Shown: positions 42,734 to 51,947, counted from the stretch's first letter. The stretch: 64,000 bases of DNA from Thiobius zoothamnicola (GCA_963678215.1 OY782758.1:434001-498000); one strand, 5' to 3'. The notes: generated by a model not told the origin, from the letters alone. Program-made: numbers and translations.

Positions 42734-44752
42734 ATGGCGGTATTGACAAGCTTGCTGTTAGGCGGATTGGCGACTTCAATTCTGGCGCGTCGGAAATTCA
42801 GAAAGAAGGATCGCAAGCAGGCTGAGAAACGCGATATGAGTCGGGCGGAGAAAGTCGCGGCGCATCACCAGGAAATTGCGCTAACCACGGTCAGTTTGAT
42901 CGGACTAGGCGGCGTCATTCTTCCAGTCATTACGATCAGCGCTATACCTTTGCTGGGTTATAGCTATTTCCATATCTTGAATGATTTGCGTCGAAGATAC
43001 CGCGAAAAGAAAAAAATCGCAGCGCTAATCTATGAAACATCCGGTGTTACCTTGACCTTGCTGCTGGGTAGCCTGTTGCTGGGTGCGATCCTTTTTTCCA
43101 TTGTGTTTAGCACGCGGCGCCTGATTGCGAAAACAGAGCGTGACGCCCATACCGATTTCAGCAATATCTTTGGCGAACTGTCTAATACGGCTTGGCTATT
43201 GAAAGACGGGGTTGAAATTGAAGTTCCGTTAGAGAGTTTGAAAATAGGTGACGTGATCGTCCTGCATGCGGGAGAAATGGCACCTGTTGATGGTCGGATT
43301 GTGAAAGGCGAAGGCATGATTGATCATCATCTGTTGACCGGGGAAGCCCAGTCCGTGGAAAGAGCGGTTGGCGATGTGGTTTTAACATCGACTCTACTGA
43401 TATCCGGTGTATTACATATTGAAGTGGAAAAAAAGGGTGAAGATACGATTGCCGGGCAAATCGCCAGCACCCTTGAGCATGCGGCGATGTTCAAACATGC
43501 GATGCAATCGCGCGGTGAACGCCTTTCGGAAAAAGGTGCGGTTCGTACCTTATTGGCAGTGGCTTTGGTCAGCCCTTTTATCGGTTTATATCGTGCCGCG
43601 CCGCTCACCTGGAGCGGTTTTGGCTATCAAATGCGCGTAGCGGCCCCGTTGATGGTGCTGAATTATTTACGGGTTGCCTCACGCAATGGCATTTTGATTA
43701 AAGATGGGCGTGCTTTGGATGTTTTGCATCAAGTTGACACTGTCGTGTTTGATAAAACCGGCACTTTGACGGAAGAGGTGCCACAGATTGGTGACCTCAT
43801 TGCCTGCGAGGGCATCAGTGAAACCCGGTTGTTGCAATATACCGCAAGCGCAGAACAGCGCCAGAAACATCCCATCGCCCAGGCGATTTGCCAATATGCC
43901 AAGGATAAAGGCGTTTCATTACTGGAATTGGCGCATAGCGATTATATGATTGGACATGGACTACGCGCCGATCTCATAGACCCAGAGCAGGAACAACCTC
44001 AACAAACCATTTTGATTGGCAGTGAGAATTTCGTGCGCAAAGCCGGCATAGAAATCCCTGAGCCTATACAAAATCGACAAGCTGGGGCGGGAGAGAAGGG
44101 TTATTCGATGGTTTATATCGCCTCTGGCGATAAACAGTTAATGGGCGTGATTGAACTTCGTCCTGCGTTACGAGCGCAAGCGCAGGATGCCGTGGCGGCG
44201 TTGAAAGCACTGGATATCGCGCTTTATATTATTTCTGGTGATCAGGAAAAACCGACGCGTCATCTGGCTGAGCGACTTGGCGTCGATCATTATTTCGCAG
44301 AGACTTTGCCAGCGGATAAAGCGCGTATTATCGCTGAATTACAAGAAGAAGGACGCAAAGTGTGTTTTGTCGGGGATGGTATCAATGACTCTGTCGCTTT
44401 ACAGCAGGCTGATGTTTCGATTTCCCTGCATGGTGCTGCGACAATCGCCCAGGATGTCGCCGAGATTGTATTGATGTCGCGTGAATTAACGCATTTGCCT
44501 TATTTGGTGCGGATGTCCAGAGAACTGGATATGCGGATGAATCGTAGTGAATGGTTGAACACGGCATTCGGTTCTGCTTGCGTGATCGGCGTATTGGTTT
44601 TCAGCATAGGGATCAGCACCGCCGCCATGCTTTACTTCAGCGGATTGTTGATTAACCTGATTAATGGCATGTTGGTTTTAATCCCGGGACTTGGCGCTAA
44701 TAGCGTTTATCCTCCGCGTTATCTTGAGCACCACGGTGATTCTCATCGTTGA
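42734..44752 (+). CDS. P1B-like transport ATPase without CPx motif
   Basis: A 672-residue P-type ATPase. The core is complete: actuator-domain LLTGEAQSVER (TGE), phosphorylation site DKTGTLTEE (Asp340), HP motif QRQKHPIAQAI and hinge GDGINDS (547-553). The short length, the HP motif and C-terminal helices ending MLVLIPGLGANS place it with P1B heavy-metal pumps. However, the intramembrane CPC/SPC motif ahead of DKTGT is APL (304-306), and there is no N-terminal heavy-metal domain, only a basic stretch RRKFRKKDRKQAEKR. Cargo is unknown and may not be a soft metal. AGGAGA precedes ATG 42734. It ends the plus-strand run. Confidence 0.85.
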   Translation: MAVLTSLLLGGLATSILARRKFRKKDRKQAEKRDMSRAEKVAAHHQEIALTTVSLIGLGGVILPVITISAIPLLGYSYFHILNDLRRRYREKKKIAALIYETSGVTLTLLLGSLLLGAILFSIVFSTRRLIAKTERDAHTDFSNIFGELSNTAWLLKDGVEIEVPLESLKIGDVIVLHAGEMAPVDGRIVKGEGMIDHHLLTGEAQSVERAVGDVVLTSTLLISGVLHIEVEKKGEDTIAGQIASTLEHAAMFKHAMQSRGERLSEKGAVRTLLAVALVSPFIGLYRAAPLTWSGFGYQMRVAAPLMVLNYLRVASRNGILIKDGRALDVLHQVDTVVFDKTGTLTEEVPQIGDLIACEGISETRLLQYTASAEQRQKHPIAQAICQYAKDKGVSLLELAHSDYMIGHGLRADLIDPEQEQPQQTILIGSENFVRKAGIEIPEPIQNRQAGAGEKGYSMVYIASGDKQLMGVIELRPALRAQAQDAVAALKALDIALYIISGDQEKPTRHLAERLGVDHYFAETLPADKARIIAELQEEGRKVCFVGDGINDSVALQQADVSISLHGAATIAQDVAEIVLMSRELTHLPYLVRMSRELDMRMNRSEWLNTAFGSACVIGVLVFSIGISTAAMLYFSGLLINLINGMLVLIPGLGANSVYPPRYLEHHGDSHR

Positions 44753-44833
44753 CAGATGGTGCTATCTGATTTCTTTGTTTTTTGTGAGACACATTGACAG
44801 TGGTTGTCCGGCATCATTGCCTACGGTTGCGGC

Positions 44834-44857
44834 GGCGGCTTGTAAAATAAAGCCGCC
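44834..44857. terminator. Hairpin between convergent genes
   Basis: GGCGGCTT and AAGCCGCC form an 8-bp stem around an A/T-rich 8-base loop between the P-type ATPase and DctP genes. There is no clear T run; it may stop transcription from both sides. Confidence 0.45.
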
Positions 44858-44883
44858 ATGAGGATTAAGAAGCCGCAAAGCCA

Positions 44884-45936
44884 CTATTCATTAAACAGCG
44901 CCGCAGTGAAATCAAACAATGCCTGGGAATTGAAATGTTTGGCGTAAGTTTCCACCCACTCAGCCCGTACAGATGCTGCTAATTGGTTGAGTTCAGCCGT
45001 TTGTTCCTCGGTGAAATTCACCAAAGCCAAATTCTCTTTTTCCAGGATTTGCTGATATTGATCCGTAGTCGTGGTTTCGTAGTGGTTGACGTAAAAATCC
45101 ATTGCTTCATCGACCGAGTCAAGCAGCGTCTGGCGATGTGTCGGCTTCAGCGCATTAAGCGCATCCGTATTCACCACCACTGGACAATTGGCTGATCCAA
45201 GGTTCAGGTTGGTGGTCGCCCATTTCCCCACTTTGTAGGATTTAGTCGCCAAATGCGCATGCGGTGCAAAGGAAGCGGCGTCAATCACACCGGAGTCCAT
45301 CGCCTGACGCACTTCAGCGAATGGCACGCCGGTTTTGATCGCGCCGAGCTTGCCGAGCACCGCCATGATGCCGCCTGGCCCACGTACGCGCATGCCGGCG
45401 AAATCCGCCAATCTTTCCGGTGGAGTGCCTTTACCCACAATGTTGTATTGGGGTAGTGGAGTGGGCATTAACAGGGTTGCTCCCCAACGCGCCAAGTCTT
45501 TCGCCACGACTGGATGTTGATAAACAGCGGCATAAATTTCGGCGATGCGGCGTAAAGACAACGGACGGGAGAATGGCAATTCAGTGACTGTGATGGTGGG
45601 GTTTTTCTTCTTATGGTAGAAGGCGCAAAATTGGGCCATTTCAAAGGCACCGATGGAGATGCCATCCAGATTCTCCTTCGCTTTGGAGAGGCCACCGTAG
45701 GAAATATTCAGCGTAAACTCGCCGTGAGTTTTTTGTTCAACCTGTTCAGCCAGCTTTTCAACATTTTCGGTAAAGGCACGGCGTTTGCCCCATAGGGAGA
45801 CATTCCATTCGACGGCTGCCATGACATCGCCGACAACCAAGACGCTGATCAACATCAGCGCTCCGGCTAATCGGCCAACTTGTTGTTGCGCTAACCTGTG
45901 TGGTTTGTTTCGGCGAGATAATGTGTTGATATACAT
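44884..45936 (-). CDS. TRAP-type solute-binding protein DctP family (orphan)
   Basis: Periplasmic binding protein of a TRAP transporter, 350 residues, with a long N-terminal region and signal peptide (core LAGALMLISVLVVG, cut near residue 41). The DctP fold is shown by GGIMAVLGKLGAIKTGVPFAEVRQAMDSGVIDAA, where the carboxylate-binding Arg of MRVRGPGG (near 185) is expected. No dctQ or dctM membrane genes are adjacent, so its partner must be elsewhere, or it serves as a sensor. It converges on the P-type ATPase gene. Substrate unknown. Confidence 0.85.
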   Translation of the reverse strand: MYINTLSRRNKPHRLAQQQVGRLAGALMLISVLVVGDVMAAVEWNVSLWGKRRAFTENVEKLAEQVEQKTHGEFTLNISYGGLSKAKENLDGISIGAFEMAQFCAFYHKKKNPTITVTELPFSRPLSLRRIAEIYAAVYQHPVVAKDLARWGATLLMPTPLPQYNIVGKGTPPERLADFAGMRVRGPGGIMAVLGKLGAIKTGVPFAEVRQAMDSGVIDAASFAPHAHLATKSYKVGKWATTNLNLGSANCPVVVNTDALNALKPTHRQTLLDSVDEAMDFYVNHYETTTTDQYQQILEKENLALVNFTEEQTAELNQLAASVRAEWVETYAKHFNSQALFDFTAALFNE

Positions 45937-46114
45937 GATGGACTCCTCCAGTTTGGGGATTGGGTCAGTGGAAATTGAGTTTGGGTATCCATATGCTGTG
46001 ATTGATTGCTCAAATTACAACCTGACGCGCAACCCCGCCTTAAACCGTATTCCCTGATTGATAGAGAACTCTTAACGATGGATGACATTTGCCTTTCCAA
46101 TCGAGGAGATTTTT

Positions 46115-46463
46115 ATGACTGAAGCCATTAAAACCACTGATAGCGCGTCGCTGTCAAATTTTATCTGGAAGATTGCGGATGAGCTTTGGGGTGATTTTAA
46201 ACATACTGATTTTGCCCGTATTATTATTCCATTACTGCTCTTACGCCGCCTTGAATGTGTATTGGAGCCTACCAAAGAAGCCGTTCTAAAGGAATATGAA
46301 AGCGAAAAGGATTCCGGTATTGACCTGGACATGATCCTCCCTTCCTAAGAAGTTGCACACGGCGTTATTTTAGGCAATACAGATTTACTTCCCCAAATTA
46401 TCAGGCTGTTCACAGAAACCGAAGAGTCCTTTCAACCCCAACCTAAAGAAAGTGCCCATGCAT
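46115..46463 (+). pseudogene. Truncated hsdM (type I DNA methyltransferase) remnant
   Basis: Starts at ATG 46115 with a GAGGAGA ribosome-binding site. The 77 residues to the stop at 46346 match the HsdM N-terminal helical domain (LSNFIWKIADELWGDFKHTDFARIIIPLLLLRRL). The methyltransferase core with NPPF is gone. After the stop the same frame stays open to 46463 and reads on as EVAHGVILGNTDLLPQII and FTETEESFQPQP, possibly the tail of hsdM or of another gene joined by a deletion. The end overlaps the TrlF start. No modification activity is expected. Confidence 0.75.
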
Positions 46464-49121
46464 AATGACCAAGAGAAAGCGTATACCAAAGCGCGTTTCT
46501 TTAAATGCGCCTTGCAGGTGAACCCTGCGGACTACATCAAATACCGAGGTCGGCAACAAACCCTGACAGAAGATGAGTACAACCAGCAATTATTGGCGGC
46601 TTGTTTGGAAGCCAAGGTTGAAGTGATTGGTCTGGCAGATCATGGTTCAGTGGATGGCGTTGACAAGCTGCGTGAATTGTTCATCGAAAACGGCGTTGTG
46701 GTGTTTCCGGGTTTTGAAATAGCTTCCAGTGAAAAAATCCATTTTGTGTGTTTGTTTGATGAATCAGCGTCTGTCGATCTGATTAAGATGCATCTTGGTG
46801 CTTTGGGTGTTGATATCCATCAACCAGAAGCTCCCGTGCAAAAATCTGCTATCGATATAATCAAATATGTAAATGACAAGAATGGGTTTATTTTTGCCGC
46901 CCACTGTACTAATGATGATGGCGTACTAAAGAGACGAATGAACCATGTCTGGCAACATAAAGATCTATTGGCGGCGCAAATCCCTGGTTCAATAGAGGAC
47001 TTAAAAGGCGTCCAAGACGACTTTTACCGCAAAGTCTTTCTCAATAAAAACGCCGATTATCGCCGCGAACGGGTGATGGCGGTTATCAATGCTGCCGACG
47101 TGACAAAGCCTGAAGATATCAAAAAAGATGGGGCTTCCTGCCTGATTAAAATGACCAAGCCTTGTTTTACCTCCTTTAGGCAAGCCTTTTTAGATGCTGG
47201 TTCCAGAGTACGTTTGAATTCCGACAAGCCAGAAAACTATGCCTCAGCGATTGAGCAAATACGTTTTGTTGGCGGCTATCTTGATGGTGTGGATATTGAG
47301 TTGTCTGAGCACCTGAATACGGTGATTGGTGGCCGGGGTACGGGCAAATCGACCTTACTGGAGTGCATTCGTTTTGCGTTTGACTTAGTGCCTTTTGGTA
47401 AAGCAGCGAAGGCGCAATACGACGCCATTTTAAAAACCAACCTCGGCAGTGAAAAAGGCATGGTTGAAGTGAAAGTACGCTCTGCCGCCATGCATGGCCG
47501 ACGATTTAGCGTCAGCAGAAAGTACGGCAATCAGCCGGTGGTGGTGGATGAGGCCGGAGAAGTTTCGCCCCATCAACCCCAGGATCTGCTGCCGAACATT
47601 GAGCTTTATGGCCAGAACGAAATCTACGAGATGACCCGTGATGAGCAAAGCCGCAATCAGCTTATCGAGCGTTTTTTGGAAGGCGAACACGAACACTTTG
47701 ATACCGATATAGCCCAGTTGTTGGTGCGACTCAAAGAAAACCGTGCATCTATTGAGCGCGCGCTGAGTCAGAAGGACGATATTGAAGCAGAGGTTGAGCG
47801 CTTGCCCAAATTGCAAGATCAGGCCAAGCAGTTTCAGGTGTTAGGCATTGATGAAAAACTCAAAGTGATTCCAAAACTGGAAAAGGAAAAGCAACTGAAT
47901 GGACGCGTGAATGAGGAGGTGGAACGCGTCAAAGAGGCCGTTGAAACACTGAAAGATAGTCTGCCTGATACCGTTTTTTTAAGTGAGGCCAGCCTGGATG
48001 GATTACCCCATGCCGATTTATTAAAGCAACAGCAGGAAATAGTAGAGGGCTTTAAAACCACATTAATGCAGATTGTTAAGCAGCTTGATCAGCTAGTGCT
48101 GACCTCATCTGAAAAGTTATTGCCTATTCAACATCTGCTCGCTGGGAAGCATCGTGAGGAAGAGCAACAGTTAGAAAACGCTTTCAAAAACATACCGGCA
48201 AGCCAGGGCAAAACGGGGCGACAAATTGGTGCTGAATATCAAACCCTACTCCAGCAGATCGAGCAGATTCGGCCCAAACAAACCACATTACAAAACCGGC
48301 AGGCGCAGATTGACGAACTGTACAAGCAGCGCAAAAAACTCTTGCTGGAGATGGATCAGCAAACCAGCGCGCGTGCCAGCGCTATGCAAAAATCGATAAA
48401 GCGATTAAATCGCAAACTGGATCAGAAAGTCCGTTTGAGTTTGAAATCTGAGGGGAATCGTCAGGTGTTGGTGGATTTTCTCAGTGCGTGCCATTTAGAA
48501 GGTGTGGGGGTTAAGCGACTGGCCTGGGTGCTGGAAAACGATTTTTCGCCCGCTAATCTTGCTGCAACGATACGTTCTGGAGAGAGCACGCTAAATGCTA
48601 AATTTGCGATTACGAGCATCATATCAAAAGCGCTTTGCCGTTTGTCTGAGCGCAAGCTTCTTGAACTCGAGGAGTTGGTGATCTCCGACACCATGGCCAT
48701 TGAACTGAATGTTGCCCATGCTGAACAAGACGCTAAATTCCGCCCTATCGAAGACTTATCAACTGGCCAGCAATGCACAGCGGTTTTGCATCTGTTGCTC
48801 CTGGATAACCCAGATCCGCTGATTCTTGATCAACCTGAAGATAATCTGGATAACGCCTTTATTGCAGAACGTATTGTTGCCCAACTGCGCAAAGCAAAGT
48901 TGAGTCGTCAATTTCTGTTTGCTACTCATAACGCCAATATCCCGGTATTTGGTGATGCCGAGTGGATTGGTGTGCTCAGTGTTGAAGACAATAAAGGGCG
49001 GATTCTGCCCAAAGAACAGGGCGCTATTGATATGCCAACAGTGCAAGCGTTAGCGGCAGATATTTTGGAAGGTGGCAAAAGCGCATTTAATCAACGTCGG
49101 GAAAAATATGGCTTTAATTAA
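46458..49121 (+). CDS. TrlF-family PHP/SMC-like ATPase, probable defence gene
   Basis: An 887-residue protein. The N-terminal about 250 residues form a PHP phosphoesterase-like domain with ADHGS, PGFEIASSEKIHF and AAHCTNDDG. The usual first HxH motif is not seen, so hydrolase activity is doubtful. An SMC/ABC-type ATPase follows: Walker A GGRGTGKST (291-299), a long coiled coil (about 415-690 with KLEKEKQLNGRVNEEVERVKEAVETL), signature LSTGQQ (from 767), Walker B PLILDQPEDNLDN and H-loop FATHNAN. Such TrlF proteins are often found inside type I restriction loci and are thought to act against phage. ATG 46458 is chosen; GTG 46452 also fits. It is intact, although the flanking hsd genes are broken. 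Confidence 0.85.
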   Translation: MHNDQEKAYTKARFFKCALQVNPADYIKYRGRQQTLTEDEYNQQLLAACLEAKVEVIGLADHGSVDGVDKLRELFIENGVVVFPGFEIASSEKIHFVCLFDESASVDLIKMHLGALGVDIHQPEAPVQKSAIDIIKYVNDKNGFIFAAHCTNDDGVLKRRMNHVWQHKDLLAAQIPGSIEDLKGVQDDFYRKVFLNKNADYRRERVMAVINAADVTKPEDIKKDGASCLIKMTKPCFTSFRQAFLDAGSRVRLNSDKPENYASAIEQIRFVGGYLDGVDIELSEHLNTVIGGRGTGKSTLLECIRFAFDLVPFGKAAKAQYDAILKTNLGSEKGMVEVKVRSAAMHGRRFSVSRKYGNQPVVVDEAGEVSPHQPQDLLPNIELYGQNEIYEMTRDEQSRNQLIERFLEGEHEHFDTDIAQLLVRLKENRASIERALSQKDDIEAEVERLPKLQDQAKQFQVLGIDEKLKVIPKLEKEKQLNGRVNEEVERVKEAVETLKDSLPDTVFLSEASLDGLPHADLLKQQQEIVEGFKTTLMQIVKQLDQLVLTSSEKLLPIQHLLAGKHREEEQQLENAFKNIPASQGKTGRQIGAEYQTLLQQIEQIRPKQTTLQNRQAQIDELYKQRKKLLLEMDQQTSARASAMQKSIKRLNRKLDQKVRLSLKSEGNRQVLVDFLSACHLEGVGVKRLAWVLENDFSPANLAATIRSGESTLNAKFAITSIISKALCRLSERKLLELEELVISDTMAIELNVAHAEQDAKFRPIEDLSTGQQCTAVLHLLLLDNPDPLILDQPEDNLDNAFIAERIVAQLRKAKLSRQFLFATHNANIPVFGDAEWIGVLSVEDNKGRILPKEQGAIDMPTVQALAADILEGGKSAFNQRREKYGFN

Positions 49122-49181
49122 GCACAACATTTTTTGAATGCGTCTTTCGCATTAGCACGACAGGGGTTTTGGGAGCAGACC

Positions 49182-50402
49182 ATGTTAAAAACTGAATTAC
49201 TGGAAATCATTGCCAATGGTGAAAACTCCGGCGTGGAATTCAAGCGCGATGATCTTCGCCCGGAGCAGTTAGCGAAAGAAGTGGTCGCCATGGCTAACTT
49301 TCAAGGTGGCAGGCTGCTGTTGGGGGTGGAGGATGATGGCACCATTACCGGCGTTCAGAGGGAAAACCTTGAAGAATGGGTGATGAATGTCTTCCAGGGG
49401 AAAGTCCACCCCATGATTTTGCCTTTTTACGAAGAAGTGAAATTGGATGATAGTAAACGGGTTGTAGTCATCAGTTTCCCCCAAGGTATCTCTAAACCCT
49501 ATGTGGTTCGTGATCGTGGGCGGGAGGAGGTTTATATCCGCGTTGGCTCAACTTCGCGATTGGCCACCCGGGAACAACAAATGCGCCTGTTTGAAATTGG
49601 GGGAATGTTGCACACCGAAGTCTTGCCGGTTCCCCGAACTGATATGAGCTGTTTAGATAATGCTCGTTTGGTGAATTATCTGAAAGATATCCTGCAAGAT
49701 CCTGATGTACCAGCATCGCTTGAAGCGTGGCAGGCCAGGCTGCTCGGATTAGGCTTTTTGACTGAAGCGGCAGACACCATCTGCTGCACAATCGCTGGTT
49801 TGGTGTTGTTTGGTAAAAGCCCACGACGCTATCTTAGACAGGCCGGGTTGAGAGTCATGGCTTTCAATGGAGAGGATAAAGCCTATCAGGCTGTATTGGA
49901 CGACATCATTGATGGCCCTATGGTCGGTCGCTGGGATACTGATAACGGAGGAAAGCGACTCGTTGACGGCGGCATTATCGAGCGGTTTATGGATGCCATG
50001 GAGCCTTTCGTCTCTGAAGAAGCCAGCCAGATTGACGAGCATCTGAGGCGAGATACCTGCTGGTTTTATCCCCTTGAAGCGATTCGTGAGGTATTGGTGA
50101 ATGCCTTGGCACATCGGGACTGGACGCGCTTTGTGGAAATAGAAGTGGGAAGCTACAGCAACCGCTTTGAAGTGACCAGCCCCGGTGCATTACCTAATTC
50201 CATGTCGATTGAAAAAATGAAAGCCGGTCAGCGCTCACCCCGTAACACCATCCTGATGGAAGTGTTGCGGGATTATGGTTATGTGGATTATCGAGGCATG
50301 GGCGTAAGAACCAAGATTGTGCCGTTGACCAAGGCATTGACAGGCAAGGAGCCAGAATTTGTGGCTTCTGATGATGGTTTAAAAACCATTTTGTACCGAT
50401 AA
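49182..50402 (+). CDS. AlbA_2 (Schlafen-like) domain ATP-binding protein
   Basis: A 406-residue protein with an N-terminal AlbA_2 domain (NSGVEFKRDDL, VVAMANFQGGRLLLGVEDDGTITGV, about 12-125) and a C-terminal GHKL-ATPase-like domain of the HATPase_c_4 type (REVLVNALAHRDW, FEVTSPGALP, RNTILMEVLRDYGYVDYRGMGV). Proteins of this build accompany type I restriction and other defence loci, and act as regulators or nucleases; the role is not settled. GGGAG lies 6 bases before ATG 49182. An upstream in-frame start at 49134 is less likely. It stands between TrlF and the hsdR remnant. Confidence 0.85.
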   Translation: MLKTELLEIIANGENSGVEFKRDDLRPEQLAKEVVAMANFQGGRLLLGVEDDGTITGVQRENLEEWVMNVFQGKVHPMILPFYEEVKLDDSKRVVVISFPQGISKPYVVRDRGREEVYIRVGSTSRLATREQQMRLFEIGGMLHTEVLPVPRTDMSCLDNARLVNYLKDILQDPDVPASLEAWQARLLGLGFLTEAADTICCTIAGLVLFGKSPRRYLRQAGLRVMAFNGEDKAYQAVLDDIIDGPMVGRWDTDNGGKRLVDGGIIERFMDAMEPFVSEEASQIDEHLRRDTCWFYPLEAIREVLVNALAHRDWTRFVEIEVGSYSNRFEVTSPGALPNSMSIEKMKAGQRSPRNTILMEVLRDYGYVDYRGMGVRTKIVPLTKALTGKEPEFVASDDGLKTILYR

Positions 50403-50415
50403 CAGGAAGACGGTT

Positions 50416-50588
50416 ATGGCGGCCCATCACGAAATACACCTGGAATCTTATGTTGTCAGAAAACTGGTCGAGAACGGCTGGATAAAAGGCAGTAACAGCC
50501 ATTACGATCCGGTGTGGGGGCTGCTCAGTTCTTTAGTTTGGTCTACGACATCATGAAACAGGGTGAAGTTGCAGATTTGATTGCATAG
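50416..50588 (+). pseudogene. Truncated hsdR (type I restriction endonuclease) remnant
   Basis: ATG 50416 opens a frame whose first 35 residues match the HsdR N-terminus (HHEIHLESYVVRKLVENGW, YDPVWG). It then runs into a stop at 50554. From about 50520 another frame reads AAQFFSLVYDIMKQGEVADL and stops at 50586, which may be the original C-terminal end. This suggests that most of the gene, including nuclease and helicase domains, was deleted out of frame. The remnant overlaps the 3' end of glcF on the other strand. Confidence 0.65.
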
Positions 50589-51831
50589 TGGGTACTGATT
50601 CATGGCGTGGCTTTTCGTTTAAGTCCTGCTCAATTAAATTAATCCAATGAATAACGGGCGTGCCCTGATCGTTCTGCAAATGGCCTAAACAGCCGATATT
50701 GGCCGTGACAATCTGTTCTGGTTGATGGATGGTCAGCGCTTGTAGTTTACGCTCACGCAATTGGTTGGCGATGCTCGGCTGAGTTAGTGAATAGGTACCC
50801 GCTGAACCACAGCATAAATGGCCTTCAGCGACTTCGCAAAGCGTATAGCCCAGGCGTCTCAATACTTGTTCGACGGCACCACCAGCACACAGCGCATGTT
50901 GTAAGGTGCAAGGCGTATGCACGGCAATACGAGTATTCCTCGCTGTTAACGGAAGCGACTCGATTTGCTCCTTGGTGACGATTTCAATCAAGTCTTTCGC
51001 TTGGTCAGCAATCCAGGCGGCTTTTTCCGCATAACCCGGTTCATCGCGTAATAAATTGGCGTAATCTCGGATTTGCGCGCCACAGCCGCTTGCTGTGCTC
51101 ACAATCGCTTCAGCACCATGCATTAAGTGATCATGCCAGGCGTCAATATTCTGCCTGGCTAAGGTTCGCGCCTGCTGCGGTGCGCTTAAATGTTGTGGCA
51201 AAGCGCCGCAGCAGGCGACTTGAGGCAAGGTCACCAGTTCAATGCCGAAATGGGCCAATATTTTTTTTGCCGCCTGATTGATTTGCGGTGCCAGGGTTGG
51301 CTGAACACAGCCTTCCAACAGCAGCATACGGCGTTGGGTCGGCAATTTAACGGGACGAATCAATGGCGCTTGCGGAAGAATCTTATGGCGTAATTTCACC
51401 GGAACGAATGGACGGCAGAGGCGTGCCAGTTTCATCAATGGTGAAAACAGCGCCGGGGTGCTAAACAGCGTCAGCATGGCTTTGCGCCCCCAACGCTGCC
51501 GCCATGGGCGTGGTCGCATTTCTTCAAGCTGCTCACGACCAATATCCAACAGGTGATGGTAATTCACACTGGAGGGGCAGGTGGTTTCGCAGGCGCGGCA
51601 GACCAGACAACGATCCAGATGTTGGTATAGCCCCGGGCCGGGCGCAGCGCCTTCGAGCAATTGTTTGATTTGGTAAATACGTCCGCGTGGGCCATCCAGC
51701 TCATCGCCCAATAGTTGGTACGTTGGGCAGGTCGCTGTGCAGAAGCCACAGTGTACGCAGGCGCGCAGAATGGTTTCGGCCTGTCGTCCTTGAGGGGTGT
51801 CACGGATAAAATCAGCAAGCTCAGTTTGCAT
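50551..51831 (-). CDS. glcF: Glycolate oxidase iron-sulfur subunit GlcF
   Basis: Iron-sulfur subunit of the GlcDEF complex that oxidises glycolate to glyoxylate at the membrane. It has 426 residues. Two 4Fe-4S motifs are seen: CVHCGFCTATCP (about 25-36) and CLVCRACETTCP (about 74-85). CCG-type heterodisulfide-reductase-like motifs follow (VACCGALPQH, HLCCGSAGTYS). glcD and glcE are not adjacent on the visible side; they may lie elsewhere. The last about 25 residues (from DLNEKPRHE) look unrelated to the family and run into the decayed hsdR, so the natural stop may have been lost. Confidence 0.93.
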   Translation of the reverse strand: MQTELADFIRDTPQGRQAETILRACVHCGFCTATCPTYQLLGDELDGPRGRIYQIKQLLEGAAPGPGLYQHLDRCLVCRACETTCPSSVNYHHLLDIGREQLEEMRPRPWRQRWGRKAMLTLFSTPALFSPLMKLARLCRPFVPVKLRHKILPQAPLIRPVKLPTQRRMLLLEGCVQPTLAPQINQAAKKILAHFGIELVTLPQVACCGALPQHLSAPQQARTLARQNIDAWHDHLMHGAEAIVSTASGCGAQIRDYANLLRDEPGYAEKAAWIADQAKDLIEIVTKEQIESLPLTARNTRIAVHTPCTLQHALCAGGAVEQVLRRLGYTLCEVAEGHLCCGSAGTYSLTQPSIANQLRERKLQALTIHQPEQIVTANIGCLGHLQNDQGTPVIHWINLIEQDLNEKPRHESVPTMQSNLQLHPVS

Positions 51832-51947
51832 AATTCAGCTTTTGGGTTTAGTTCAGGCTATTCGGTTAACCTCACCATTGCTACGGTGAGCCGGATCGGT
51901 TTCATGTTATAAGGGTAACATTGATCAAATCCTGATGACGTATCAAC

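Noticed and set aside
44884..50402. Prophage or integrative element boundaries around the defence genes
   Set aside because: No integrase, attachment-site repeat or phage structural gene was seen; a decayed restriction locus explains the content.
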